Below are positions 22,278-34,500 of a stretch of 64,000 nucleotides of DNA, piece after piece; positions within the stretch are counted from its first letter, which is position 1; every line of letters begins with the position of its first letter. The DNA is from Ceratodon purpureus (lineage: Eukaryota; Streptophyta; Bryopsida; Pseudoditrichales; Ditrichaceae): positions 15,756,930 to 15,820,929 of the forward strand of contig CM026427.1 of the NCBI GenBank assembly GCA_014871385.1, given 5' to 3'. Under the pieces are notes generated by a model. That model ran no database searches. It worked only from the letters and a program-made list of their open reading frames with translations, and was not told where the DNA came from. Both the position numbers and the translations under genes were made by a program.

Positions 22278-25200
22278 ATGCCGATCGTATACACCTCTTC
22301 GTCCGAGGCACAAATTGACGCCTCGGTTGCAGAGTCTCTTCAGGGTGATAAATCTGTTGTTGATGGATGTGCTTCTCGGAAGAGGAGAAGTCAGCAATGT
22401 TTGGAGGAGGCTCGGGCGGAAAAGCGTGTCAAAGTAGAGAGTGGTGTTGGTTTGTCGTGTGATTCTTTCTATGAAAATGGTGTGGATATTGCCGTACCTC
22501 TTCGAAGTGCTGAAGGCTGTCAAGATAGAAGTCGAGGCGATGAGCTTACGAAAGAAGAAGATGTCTTCAGGCCCTTTGTAGGTGATGACAATCCTACAGC
22601 TATAGGAAATGGTGCAGATCTTTCCGATCTGTTGAGGGATTTGGGCAATGACTCGGAGGATATCGATGACGACGAGTTTGGAGGTGGTCCTCCCTCACAG
22701 CCAGCCGATCTCCGTGATGAGTTTACAGGGAATAGTAATGTGAATGAAACTGAAGACCAGGCTCTGACACCCCTGACTGCACATATCGTCAACACCGCAG
22801 TCGATATTTCTTCGGGAGTGGAGAAAAGGGACGACATCGGAACCGATGTGCAAGCTCAAGCAGCCGATATTTCTTCGGAAGTGGAGACCAGGGACGACAT
22901 CGGAACCGAGGTGCAAGCTCAAGCAGCCGATATTTCTTCGGAAGTGGAGACCAGGGACGACATCGGAATCAAAGAGAAAGCTCATGCTCACGAGACAATC
23001 GGAAAGGAAAAGAGTTTTCCCGAGATTATTACCTTGGATTCCGACAGCGATATTGAAGACGATGACGACGACGACTTCCAGATGTTTGATCATTTAAGCG
23101 AATCCCTTCAGTTGAAGAAAACTGTGAACTCTGAACTTGGAGGCTCGAGTCTGATGCCGAATGAAAATTCTCACCTGGCAAACTCTTTGCTGCAAGTGCC
23201 TGGAGTCTGGAGGCAAGTGCCGAATGGGAGCCTTCAGGTGGCTAATGCTGTGACGCAAGAGCCTGGAGTCTGGAGGCAGGTGCCGAATGGGAGTCCTCAG
23301 CTGGCAAATGCTGTGATGCAAGAGCCTGGAGTCTCGAGGCAGATGCCGAATGGGAACCCACAGGTGGCTAATGCAATGACGCAAGAGCCTGGAGTCTCGA
23401 GGCAGATGCCGAATGGGAGTCCTCAGCTGGCAAATGCTGTGATGCAAGAGCCTGGAGTATCGAGGCAGATGCCGAATGGGAACCCACAGGTGGCTAATGC
23501 AATGACGCAAGAGCCTGGAGTCTCGAGGCAGCTGCCGAATGGGAGTCCTCAGGTGGCTAATGCAATGACGCAAGAGCCTGGAGTCTCGAGGCAGATGCCG
23601 AATGGGAGTCCTCAGCTGGCAAATGCTGTGATGCAAGAGCCTGGAGTATCGAGGCAGATGGCGAATGGGAACCCACAGGCGGGAAACCCTGTGAAGGTAG
23701 AGCATGGAAGCACAAGACAGGTGCCGAATTGGAGTCCTCAGGTGGCTAATGCTGTGGTGCAAGAGCCTGGAGTCTGGAGGCAGGTGCCGAATGGGAGCCT
23801 TCAGATGGCAAATGTTATGATCCAAGAGCCTGGAGTCTCGAGGCAGATGCCGAATGGGAGTCCTCAGGTGGCTAATGCAATGACGCAAGAGCCTGGAGTC
23901 TTGAGGCAGATGGCGAATGGGAACCCACAGGCGGGAAACCCTGTGAAGGTAGAGCATGGAAGCACAAGACAGGTGCCGAATGGGAGCCTTCAGATGGCTA
24001 ATGCTGTGGTGCAAGAGCCTGGAGTCTCGAGGCAGATGCCGAATGGGAGTCCTCAGGTGGCAAATGCTGTGATGCAAGAGCCTGGAGTCCCGAGGCAGAT
24101 GGCGAATGGGAACCCACAGGCGGGAAACCCTGTGAAGGTAGAGCATGGAAGCACAAGACAGGTGCCGAATTGGAGTCCTCAGGTGGCTAATGCTGTGGTG
24201 CAAGAGCCTGGAGTCTCTAGGCAGATGGCGAATGGGAGTCCTCAGGTGGCTAATCTTGTGAAGGCAGAGCATGGAAGCACCAGACAGGTCCCGCACAACA
24301 TGCAGAGCCCAGGCTTCCAAGCTGCCAATATCCAGTTTGTGCAAGCCCCGCCGGGGTGCACGGTTCAAATTAGAGTTGTAAACGGGAAGTTACAGCCTTA
24401 TATTGTTGTTTCACCCGTGAGTCAACTGAATCCGGTCAGAATGCCAACGTCTCCATTTGGCGGTAATCTCATGCGTTCGGGGATTCTTCAACCTAATAGT
24501 TTGCCGTATCGTTGCCCAAGCTCTGGGCCTAGTAACGGTATATTCACTAACCATGCAGTACCATCTTATCAGTGTGTTTTCACTTCAGTGCGCACTTCAG
24601 CATTATTCTGAGCTCCTTCCTTGCTTGTAATTAGGTTACGCGCAAGAAGCCACTTCTTCTGGAGAGCAAGCTGGGGGAAGCCATGGCTTGAACCCTCCCA
24701 CGACCTCGGCAGCTGTGCCTACTTTGGGAGGACAAGCAGGACCCAGCCGCGGCTTGAACCTTTCCGCGACTTCATTACCTCTGCCCACTTCTGGAGACCA
24801 AGCCGGGCCAAGCCACCGTTGGAACCCTTCCGCGACTTCAACACCTGTGCCCACTTCTGGAGACCAAGCCGGGCCAAGCCACCGTTGGATCCCTTCCGCG
24901 ACTTCAACACCTGTGCCCACTTCTGGAGACCAAGCCGGGCCAAGCCACCGTTGGAACCCTTCCGCGACTTCAACACCTGTGCCCACTTCTGGAGACCAAG
25001 CCGGGCCAAGCCACCGTTGGAACCCTTCCGCGACTTCAACACCTGTGCCCACTTCTAGAGACCAAGCCGGGCCAAGCCACCGCTGGGACCCTCTCAACGC
25101 TTTGGCGGTTGTGCCTTTTAACAGTGGTAAATCTTTCCTGCTTACAATCTTTCGAGTCTGCAACGATTTATCGCCCAAGTTGGTCAGCACTCCCTTATTT

Positions 25201-26845
25201 ACTCCGTCTATATCGTCTGCTTTTTGAAGTGCAACTTAGTCTGTGAAGTGGTTGCTGTCATCCAGGTGCAAGCAAAGGTGAACCGGGTTTGTATGATAAC
25301 ACAAATCTTGGGCCTCAGAGTGTCCCAGCTCATAATCAACTTGCTGTGGTGAAACCGTGCTACGGTAAGGACATTGCCTTGAGGCGAGCAGGCTCCTTTG
25401 GGGTTGGAGGATCGTCAGTCTCTGCGTTTTCTGCGGTTTGGATTGGCTTGATGTAATTAATTCGTAATTGAGGCGTTGACTTAACGGGCGTAGTTCATAA
25501 GTCGGGAATGAGATATGTGGCAGGGAGTCTGAGGCAAGAGGATCGTCTCTTGTGTCTGGAATTTAGTCGGATAGAGATATGTCTCGTTGTAACTGTATTT
25601 TCAGACCGGAGTGCGCCAACTTGTGCCTTGCTCGAGTCTCGTTATCGGTTGCTAATATTCTGAGCTTAGCGAAGTTTGGAGATTTACACTTCTATGCGAG
25701 TATTTTAGCGAGATCGATAATCTACAATTTGTTTAGGGCTTGAATACAGAGATTTGGCACTGGTTTTGAATTTGTCATAAGCTTATCTCATTTTATCAAA
25801 TTAACGCAACTTATGAACTCTTATTCCTTTAGTGACTTTTGTTCAGAAGAATGTCTGCCTTCACTGATGATTTCTGCTTCAATCTGACGCAGATTCCACT
25901 GTCAGCACCCCGAGAATCAATGTTACGCACGCCATGAAAACTTATACTTATTATATCAACAAGGCTAAAAATGACCGAGCCAGGGAAGCGTTAGCTCGAA
26001 TGGAAGCTACTCCAAACGAATTTGTGAAAGAGGGACACAGAAGAGGATTGGATTGTCGTCCAGACATTGTGGCATACAACGAAATGAAGAAGGTATCTGG
26101 GGATGTGAATCCAGGTATAATTGTAGGCGATCTTCCAGGGGTTGAAATAGGTGACAAATTCACCTATAGACACCAGATGGCGGTAGTAGGACTTCACCGC
26201 CTACCCAACGTGGGAATCGACTACGGTTATCCTCCTCCTCATTCGATTCCAACTGCCACGGCAATAGTGTTAATGCCCAAGGCAGGCTATGTAGATGACA
26301 AGGACTATGGCAACACGATTCTTTATACAGGTAAGCCTTTTCTGTGGTCATGCTCTAGTGTGGTTCTTCTGCACTTGTTAGATCTGCATGTTTTAAAGTT
26401 GTGATATTGTTCACTTTGTAACATGTTTATTTGACATGTTGTAGGGCAAGGAGGCCGAAAGAAACGCAATCAAGGTGCTCCTTTTGTGTGTGATCAAGAA
26501 CTCAAGAAGGGCAACCTCGCATTGGCTAAAAACTATGAACGTAAGTTGCCTGTTCGGGTTATCAGGGGGCATTCTGTCTTGGGCAATAGCGGTCCTGGGG
26601 TTCTAGGTTACACCTATGACGGGTTGTATATGATCACCAATTACGAATTTAGCGTGGGTTTGAATGGATTCAAAGTTTATAAATTCTCAATGGAGAGACT
26701 TGAGGGTCAGCCGCCTATCCCACCATGTATCGGAGGCTGCACAGCACACGCGTGGAACACAGCCCGAGGGGCTCTGGGAGCATTACCTCTTCAGGTAATG
26801 GACCCTGGTCCAGTGGAGGAAGATGTGAAACAACTTTGTATATAG
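22278..26845 (+). CDS. SUVH-like SRA-domain protein with tandem repeats, no SET domain
   Basis: Exons 22278-24537, 24635-25126, 25266-25364, 25893-26330 and 26445-26845 join in phase and give about 1229 residues. The order is: basic RKRR near residue 37; an acidic half; a SUMO-interaction-like IITLDSDSDIEDDDDDD near 250; 18 units of 21 residues (about 300-677); a second array of 22-residue units (about 760-910); and an SRA domain (about 1025-1195) with VGDLPGVEIGDKF, VVGLHRLPNVGIDY, DQELKKGNLALAKNY, PVRVIRG and YTYDGLYMI. SRA domains bind methylated or hemimethylated DNA in the nucleus. In SUVH proteins Pre-SET and SET follow. Here the frame stops 34 residues after the SRA, at LPLQVMDPGPVEED, where Pre-SET would start, so this protein probably reads DNA methylation but cannot methylate H3K9. 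The first in-frame ATG is used; an alternative start is at 22081 through a weak intron. Confidence 0.85.
22800..22985 (+). repeat. 63-bp in-frame repeat, 3 units
   Basis: Three near-identical units encode AADISSEVETRDDIGTEVQAQ (21 residues). They lie in the acidic N-terminal part of the SRA protein and have the same 21-residue period as the larger array downstream, though the sequence is unrelated. Confidence 0.9.
23175..24296 (+). repeat. 63-bp in-frame minisatellite, 18 units
   Basis: Each unit encodes a version of VANAVMQEPGVSRQMPNGSPQ. Four units carry a distinct variant with VKVEHGSTRQ or VKAEHGSTRQ. Higher-order blocks recur, showing unequal exchange. Because 63 is a multiple of 3, other frames are also open; a 424-codon antisense frame (24368-23094) is a shadow of this. 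Confidence 0.95.
24640..25090 (+). repeat. 66-bp in-frame minisatellite, about 6-7 units
   Basis: Each unit encodes WNPSATSTPVPTSGDQAGPSHR (22 residues, Pro/Ser/Thr-rich). The central four units are nearly identical at the DNA level and the outer ones are diverged, as expected for expansion from the middle. The array fills the second coding exon of the SRA gene. Confidence 0.95.
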
Positions 26846-28141
26846 ATCAAATTTTGTACTTTTTGAAGCTGCAACTTTCATTCTGGTTTGGAGAGCTCAC
26901 CTAAGCTTGGTGGTTCACTTAAGGTTCTCCAGGAAGATTCTCTATAGAACTTTGGGGGCAATTGTTGAAAATTTATTTCCAAATTTTGGGTTTGAACTCT
27001 GCTCAGATTTATTTTACTCTGTAGTGAGGAAAGGTCTACTGTGCAGTTCAGACAAGCTCCTATAGTCCCGACATTTAATCAAATATAGTGACTGTATTCT
27101 CAAGGGTTAATCTGGGCAATTCAAGTTGTGTTTGCAAGAATTTCTCTTGTAGTGTTACCGTACCAGCATTTTTAGCTCCCTAATTGCTTCAAAAAACTAT
27201 TTGAGGAGTTACTGAAGGAATATATTTCTCGTTTCTGATATTCTCTCTACTATAGACTGATTCTCTTCTCGTGTTTCTTGTTGCTGACGTGTAGCATGTT
27301 TTCAAAGTATCGTATCACTTCGGTGCATCGGTTTAGCACATGAATGTGGCTCTTGCGTTTATGAAATTGAAGTCGTTGTACTATGTTATGATTTTTCTAT
27401 GTCCCGCATTGGTACGTTAATTTGGAGGTAGAGAAGAAAAATAATTTGGCATATTGAAAACGAAGATTGTTCTAAGAAGTATTATCTCCCCACGGCTATG
27501 GTTTCTTTGTTACCCGCATCTTGACTTATAACCGGTACTACAATTTGTAATTTACTGGATGATCATTGATGATCGCAATGATAGGATCTTTAAAGTGTAT
27601 GAACGATGAAACAATACTTAGGGAGGCTGTCCACAGATCTGCCAATGTCTGTCACTGGGAGCCATGGGCCCAGCGTTTATTTGTCAAAATTTTCAGTTTC
27701 TCCACCAGGAGTTCCTCAAAAGGTATTTAGAATGGGCTTCAGAATTACAAACAAAGCAGTGGACATGAAGTCAAACATTAAGTACTGCAGATTCATTCAC
27801 CTTCCAACTCAAATATGTCCATATGAACTCTGCTAATTCACTAGCAAAAATGAAGTAAATAACCCAGTTATCAATGAAGCAGGCTCATATTCCACTCCAT
27901 TACGTACCAAATAATGTACAAGTTTGTTCCAATGAGCAGCTGATCAATGTACAAAAATTGTAGCCCTAAGAACTACATATATACAATTACACACCTCGCT
28001 GGTGAGTTCAATATTTGCTCCCCAAACCGGTGCCTCTACAAAGCTTCCACAATTCTTCTCACGTAGATTTAAACTGCTAACAGTAATATCAACATCTATA
28101 TATTGGCAAAATTGTATTGGAACCCAAAGCTAAAGAATTGC
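26846..28141. other. Intergenic between convergent genes
   Basis: This holds the 3' untranslated parts of the SRA gene (+) and the 28.1-28.8 kb gene (-). I looked for Pre-SET/SET-like cysteine clusters downstream of the SRA exon and saw none. The frame 27606-27836 has no domain. Confidence 0.55.
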
Positions 28142-28762
28142 TCAAAGCTTGGCGCTCTCATCCTCCTTGTCCTCGAGCAAATTCGCTGCCTTCAAAGACG
28201 ACGCAATGGAAACCTGGCTCGAGAGATTCCCACTCACAGTGAAGCTCGAGGACGCCGACCTCCTCAGCCCGGAGGACGCAGTCCGACGGATGCTACCTGT
28301 CCCCATCCCTCCTGTAACATTGCTTGCACAGGGCCTCACCATGCCCAGGGCCAAGCACATCACCAAAGCTCGCCTTCTGGAAGTCCTGGTTGCAGACTTC
28401 CCGGAGGATTTTCTAACGCGCATGGTGGAGGCCGGGTCTTCAACCACAGACTCGACCACAGACTCAACGACCTCCTCGAAGTCCTCGCTCACTTGGCTCA
28501 CGAGCTTGTCCTCGGCTGTTTCTTCTGGAATTGCAAGCTCCTTCAGTGCAACAGATGAAGCCTGTGGCACCTTGGGCGCTGCCATGGATCTCGTCTGAGG
28601 ACCTGTAGATCGAAGCGCTGAAGCTCCCTGAAACGACGCCATATCAGCTTTCAGAGGGGTCGCCGTAGCTGGAGTCTGTGACTTGGGTGACTGCGGCCGC
28701 GCCAGCTCGGCGTGCACCAGGGTGCTCACCTGAGAACATGTGGAGCTCTGACTCAACGCCAT
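28142..28762 (-). CDS. Hypothetical Ser/Ala-rich protein, 206 residues
   Basis: A single-exon frame from ATG 28762 to TGA 28142. The N-terminus (MALSQSSTCSQVSTLVHAEL) is serine-rich and poor in acids, as in chloroplast transit peptides. The middle has the acidic repeat EEVVESVVESVVED, and the end is basic/serine-rich, finishing EDKEDESAKL. No known domain was recognised. The strand is supported by a TATA-like motif at 29106-29115 and a CT/GA-type leader upstream. The opposite strand is also open (28149-28598) with plausible amino-acid texture, so the strand is not certain. The neighbouring SRA gene converges on it. Confidence 0.5.
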   Translation of the reverse strand: MALSQSSTCSQVSTLVHAELARPQSPKSQTPATATPLKADMASFQGASALRSTGPQTRSMAAPKVPQASSVALKELAIPEETAEDKLVSQVSEDFEEVVESVVESVVEDPASTMRVRKSSGKSATRTSRRRALVMCLALGMVRPCASNVTGGMGTGSIRRTASSGLRRSASSSFTVSGNLSSQVSIASSLKAANLLEDKEDESAKL

Positions 28763-29105
28763 CGCTAGATCCTCACAACAACTCCAAAAAACCAAAACAC
28801 AACCTTCCACCCAACTCACCAGAAACTCAAACTCTCAAAAACTCAAACTAGAGCTTCACCCAACTGCTTCAAAAACTAGAGCTTGAACCACAAAAACAAT
28901 GGACCTTGAAACGAACTGATAAAAAATTGATAGCAACTTGGGAGGCTCAGATTCTAGATCTTCTTCTGCTCTGAGAAAAACACGAGTCTGAGAATATCTA
29001 GATAATTCAATGAGGTACAGAGCAGTGAGTCAGGAGAGCTGAAGAAGGAGGAGATGGGAGTGACCAGGTGGATTTGGAATGAGGATTTCCTGCCCGGGAG
29101 GGGAG

Positions 29106-29115
29106 CATAAATATG
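29106..29115 (-). promoter_or_regulatory. TATA-like element of the 28.1-28.8 kb gene
   Basis: Minus strand CATATTTATG lies about 345 bp before the ATG at 28762, following which the leader is purine-rich. This supports minus-strand transcription of that frame. Confidence 0.4.
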
Positions 29116-31581
29116 ACAACAAGGGGAGATGAGTTGACGAGTGGAAGTGTGGGTGCAGTCCGGGGCCCATTCGTGGTACCCGGAAAGCAAAGGAAAAGCT
29201 ACAGCGAGGTGGAGTAGGGATATTTGTGCGACTCGTTGGGAGCCAGATGGCGAGGGCCGTGGCCTTTCAGCATCTCCCTCACTTTGCCTCTTGCTTCGAA
29301 GGGCGCCAGGTGGGCTGGGAAATGGCCCTCAAGATTGACGGTTGTTGAAAATGGATATCATTGCGGCTTAGTTGTGGAAGCTTGTTTTAACTTATGTTGT
29401 GTCTGATGGCTTGTGCTTGGGATAAGCTACGTTGGCTTTGTTCATAACCTAACATTTTTTGGGGGGTAATGTGGTGCAATATGATTGGGTGCTTACTCAT
29501 GGGTTATTTTGTGTAGCTTTCTTTTTTCTTTTTGAACTACCACTTCTACTATGTAAGTATTGTTAGTGTAAGTTTTTCTGTGTTTTAAATTAAATTTAGT
29601 GTAAGAATATAGAGTAGAATATGTTTCATAATTGGTGAAGCTATTTGGCCTTTAACTAATTATGTAATCGATTTTGGGACATAAGCTTATTGTCTCAAAC
29701 CATGTTTGGATGTATGTTCTTTATTTAAAGATTAATTGAAACCACTATTGTTTAGAACATTCTATATCTTCATGTGCTAAACCACATAGGACTTAGAACT
29801 AAGTTATATATTTTACTATAGACAATGTTTAGTACGCAAAGAAATTTGGAACATTATAAAAAGTAATGGTTCTCCAAAAAAAATTCATTGAAAGAAGGTT
29901 TTTGTATTTCTTCCAACTGGAAAATGATACAAATCTAACATAGAATATGTAGAAACATGATATGACATATCATTTATGATTTTATCAATTAAAATTCTTA
30001 TTTTATACGGAAGAACTTGGTGATTTTTAAATTCAAGATGAAACTTGAGTTTTGAGAAATACCACAAGTTTTGCTTTACTGTGTTAATATTTTAATCTAA
30101 ACAATTGTAAGGCATGGAAGAGCTTAATAGTTTCTTCATACTTAATATATAATTGCTTGGTGGACTAAACTTAGAAAAAAAAATTATAAATTCCAATCAA
30201 GAATGAAAGAATTGCCTTGAACTAAAAATGTACAATCGCTTCCATGTCTATTAACTATTTAGAGTGAACTACAAAAATTATATTAAATTAAAACTCATGG
30301 TATCTGTCTATGTCAAGTACTGGATACTTTTACAGACAAGTCTAATATCTCTTACTTGTCTTCAAACTTGGAATATTTCGTTTTGAAGTTAGCTTGACTG
30401 AGAAATTTCAAATAGGTTTAGGAGACTACGGTAATCCAAACCAAAGCCAATTACCTTCCACAGACGGAAAGGAACCATACTAATGATTCGCTGTAAACGG
30501 TGGCAGATGTCGAACAATATACTCTTTTTCCTTGACGACTGCCACTTGTACCATAGCTTAGTAAAACAGAGAGCCCTTGTGCTGTTCGTGTCTGTAACTC
30601 ACAAAAAATTAAGTCAAAATGATGGGTGCCTCGCATGCACTGGCAAACCTGTCAAAATTTGTACACTACAACTATGTTCAGCTTTACACCATTGTAACGA
30701 AAAGCAGTCCTGGAAATGAAGACACAGGATCTACCTTACGGTACTGCCACACAAGCCAATGAAACACAGCATTAGATTACTGTAGCACTGGAATTGAACT
30801 TTGGCAAATAACTACTGGGCCCAATGGCTTCCAGATGCAAACATTGCAGGGGAAATGATCACCCTAGAACTTCGTAAACAATCATCTTATCGTTTAAGAT
30901 CCCCAAGAGCTTCAACAACTTACATTCTTAGCCGCAGTAGAATAATAGCAGTTATAAATGACTATTGAACGTAAAACCCAGAAGGGAGCTCACTTGTTAG
31001 GGTGAAACGGGATCAGAAGGGAGCCCATTTAAAACGACCCAGGAACAAATCCCGTTTTAAATGGGCCATTATTCTATTGTACTTAACTTCCAGATTAGGA
31101 ACTTGTACCGATGCTAGACACACAACCCGGACTTGACAATAATACAACGAATTAAACTCAGAGCCGCAGGAGCTAGATGCATGTGCAGATGAGTAAGCCA
31201 ATGCACGAAAGTGATATGATACTCCGAACTCGTATAGCACGTGGCAACAAGAAACATGAGAAGAGAATCGGGCCATACTAGAGTGCAAAGTAGAAAACAA
31301 GAAAGACAATCCTCCAGAACTCCTCACATTCTTTTCTAAAACAACCATACGTGGAAAAATGCACAAAGCCCAATGCACCATCAAAATGCCGTGGCATTCA
31401 GTTCTGAAAACAACTCATGCATAAAAACCAAACTGCCAATCCTTCATTGATAAATGCAATCAGATCAACTGTAGGCCGTACAAGAGACATGAGGAATTAC
31501 TCCAACTATGACAATAAATAGTAGGACACACTATCTTCTAATCGACCCAGGATGGACACAATCCTTCACAGCAGCAATTTC
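29116..31581. other. Intergenic, mostly AT-rich
   Basis: 29130-29350 is GC-richer with open frames of no recognisable content; 29450-30450 is AT-rich. A 14-bp inverted repeat GCCCATTTAAAACG with a 16-nt loop lies at 31023-31066, downstream of the UBA/PUB gene. No gene was identified. Confidence 0.5.
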
Positions 31582-34500
31582 TCATAAAACACCAAAGAAA
31601 GGATTGTTGATGGCTGAGGTCAGCTCGGAGCCTGCGGCGTTAAGCAACATCGGGTCCACTTTATCCCTCGGCAGTATTAAAAACTCACTCTCATCTCTTT
31701 GAAATCCACAAAGCTGCAGGAATTCCACTCCGCCTTTCAAGCTTCCAACTCTCTCCTGTAACAAGCAAGCGGCACCACATTCAGAGCATGGTTGAACACG
31801 TGACTGACGACGACTTCTTGAAAACACCCACCCAAAACATAAGTAAAAACGGAATCAGTAAGAAGGTGAAGGATGAGGGTTGTAATAGATACCTGGAAAG
31901 TAGCATTTGTCAATCTGATCTTTCTATACTTTTCTTCGTTAGGATTTTGTGCTACATTGCCTATATAGGTCAGCATAGTCTGGAAAGCCTTCTTGACCTT
32001 AGCATCATCCTCCTGCGATAAGATCATGGTCATCTATTTGAATGTGCGAGAACCACAATTATACCTCAAGATAAATAATGAGGTGCGTGATAGCATTAAG
32101 AGAACAACTGAGGACAAGGTCTTTCATGACAAAGCAGAGAGCAACCATAGATCAGAGAATTAAGAAAATTTTCTAAACTGATGACAATCATGCCCATCCG
32201 CCAGCTCCTGAAAAACAGATTTGTAATCTTAAGAAAAGACGTAGACAATTTGCGCATAATGAAAGTGCCCCTCAAACAAGAACGCTAGGAACAACTCCAG
32301 CATAATGATAGCAGTCGATATGAACCTTGTAGGCTTGCTTCAGACCTCGCAAGCACTCTCGCATCTGCTCTGCCTTTGAAGCTGGTCTCAGCGGTACAAA
32401 GGGCTGCCAGCAAAACATGTACAAGCATTACTTTCTGTCCTATACTCTCCGACATGACATGGTACAAACAGATACAGCTTGAAACATGCCAATTTCGTGA
32501 TGCTCTGAATTGCCTGCAAATAGCATAAATCTAACCAGGACTATGCATAAATAGCCAAATAAACACCAATAAGTCATCTATTCCTTTTCATAACACCACG
32601 GAACCACTGTCTAGTCACCACCCGGACCTCAGAGATCAATTACATATCTGCACAAAACCTAAATAATAAATAAATAAAAAATACAAAACGCGCACCTTCT
32701 TTTCCTCTTGCGGAGGTGGTGCAGCCTCTGCAGGTTTAGGATCTTCAGGAGGTAACCCCAACTTTCGTCGCCTCTCTGCCTGAACAAGCACCAAACAGAA
32801 AGTCCTTCTATCAGATGCATGACGTTGCGGATTTCAAGCTTGGTGGAACTCATTGCGCTCAAGAAAGGAAGTGAATAGAATCATGCAATACCTTATCCTC
32901 CTCCAGCTTTTGCCGGATTTTCAATCGAGCACGATTCTCTTCTTCTTTCTCAGCCTTCCTGAAGGCTATGATCCTGGAATCACAATGTAGATACATTGAT
33001 CATCAAAAAAACGACCCACCCTAAACCCAGCTTTGTACATTCGTAACTAGGAAACGGATAACATTTCATATGGTACAATCTCACAAGGAGATTTGGTTAT
33101 TCACATTATTATGTTTAAAGCATGCCTTCGATCTCATTAAGAGAAGTCTTGAATGAAAGAAACGAGCAAATTACGTCTGCCGCTCACCTCTGCCGCTCCT
33201 GTTGTTCCTCAATACGTCTAGCTTCTTGCAGCTCCTTACCTATGCGAATCCGTTCCTGCATTAAGAACCCAGCATTCCTTTAATCGCCCAATTAACGACG
33301 GCGATGCAACATTTAAAGGACGTGAGAACCTGAACGCAAAATCACGGTTTGCTAAGGAGTTTCACTATATGGAATTCCCCAATCATTAATAGGCACATGT
33401 TGACAGTATTGCCTCAAACAGAGAATCTTATGCATACATACCCTCTCTCGTTCTTTTTCCATCCGCTTTTCCTCTTCCTCCTTCTTTCTTTTGGCTCTCA
33501 ATCTGCAAATAATGAAGAGCACATGTCTTCCTTCATCCAATTATGCTTCAAGCCAAGATCTCCTTTATAACCCTGATTTTAAAGATTTGCCAGTGCAAGT
33601 GCTCCCCCTATGCTAAATTAGATTAGTAACAAGTGCAAACTGTACAACAAGAACAAAACCAGGGACTTCGTCAAATAACTAGAGGAAACATGACACTCAC
33701 ACAAGTTCCTGGGCCTTCGCCTTGGCCTCTTCAGGAGTCAACAATGACTGCATTGAAGTGCTTAATTCAGCAGGAACCTGCACATACATTCCAATAATCC
33801 TCAGACATCACCAGCTTTCAAATTACGATACGTGAAATCCTTACTCACAAGAAGGTGACTCCACCGAAAAAATGAGGTCTGCTTTATAAATGCCAAGTAT
33901 AGCAATACGCAGGACTCCAATAGCACAAAAAGCGTAAACCCAATAAATGGTGTGCATAGCAATATATGTTCTGCAAACCCTCTCACATAAACAACATTTC
34001 ATAGTGCAAAGATTGTGTAATACGTGGCAATTTAATCCCCTACTAGCTGTACGGAGCATATTGGTGTCTGATACAAGAAGAGCAGTCAAGGACTCAAGGC
34101 TGTACCAGTGGCATTTCATCGATATCCGGGTCGCTCTCATGCTCCACGATCCAATTGACGGCTGTTTCTACATTGCTGCTTCCTGCATGTAAAGGTGTGT
34201 TAATATCAATCTAAAGGAGTCTCAAAATGCAGCACTTCAGTCAACAAGGCCCACCTCTGACCAAACATCATCAAGGAGAGCTGAAAACAGGTGACACACA
34301 ATCGACAGGCACTAGTCCAAGCATCATGTCCTTTGTATGTTCAACAAGTAAAACCCGAAGCTGAGTATGCTCTTCATCTACTCTGTAAATTTCCAAGTAC
34401 TTCATATGCTATTCCACCGTCTTAGCAGAAAATGAGTCTGTAACAACAGAATGCTATCAGAAGGCTGATAAAAAGTGTGCACCTGTGAAATGAAGAGCAC

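Noticed and set aside
24636..25190. 184-codon minus-strand frame and other frames across the 66-bp array
   Set aside because: A stop-free 66-bp unit repeated in frame opens all frames; only the plus frame that splices in phase with the SRA exons is supported.
27606..27836. Missing Pre-SET/SET exon of the SRA gene
   Set aside because: The frame lacks the cysteine pattern of Pre-SET and any NHxC or ELxYDY-type SET motif.
31023..31066. Rho-independent terminator
   Set aside because: A 14-bp stem with a 16-nt loop exists, but bacterial terminators do not apply in a plant nuclear genome and no U tract follows.
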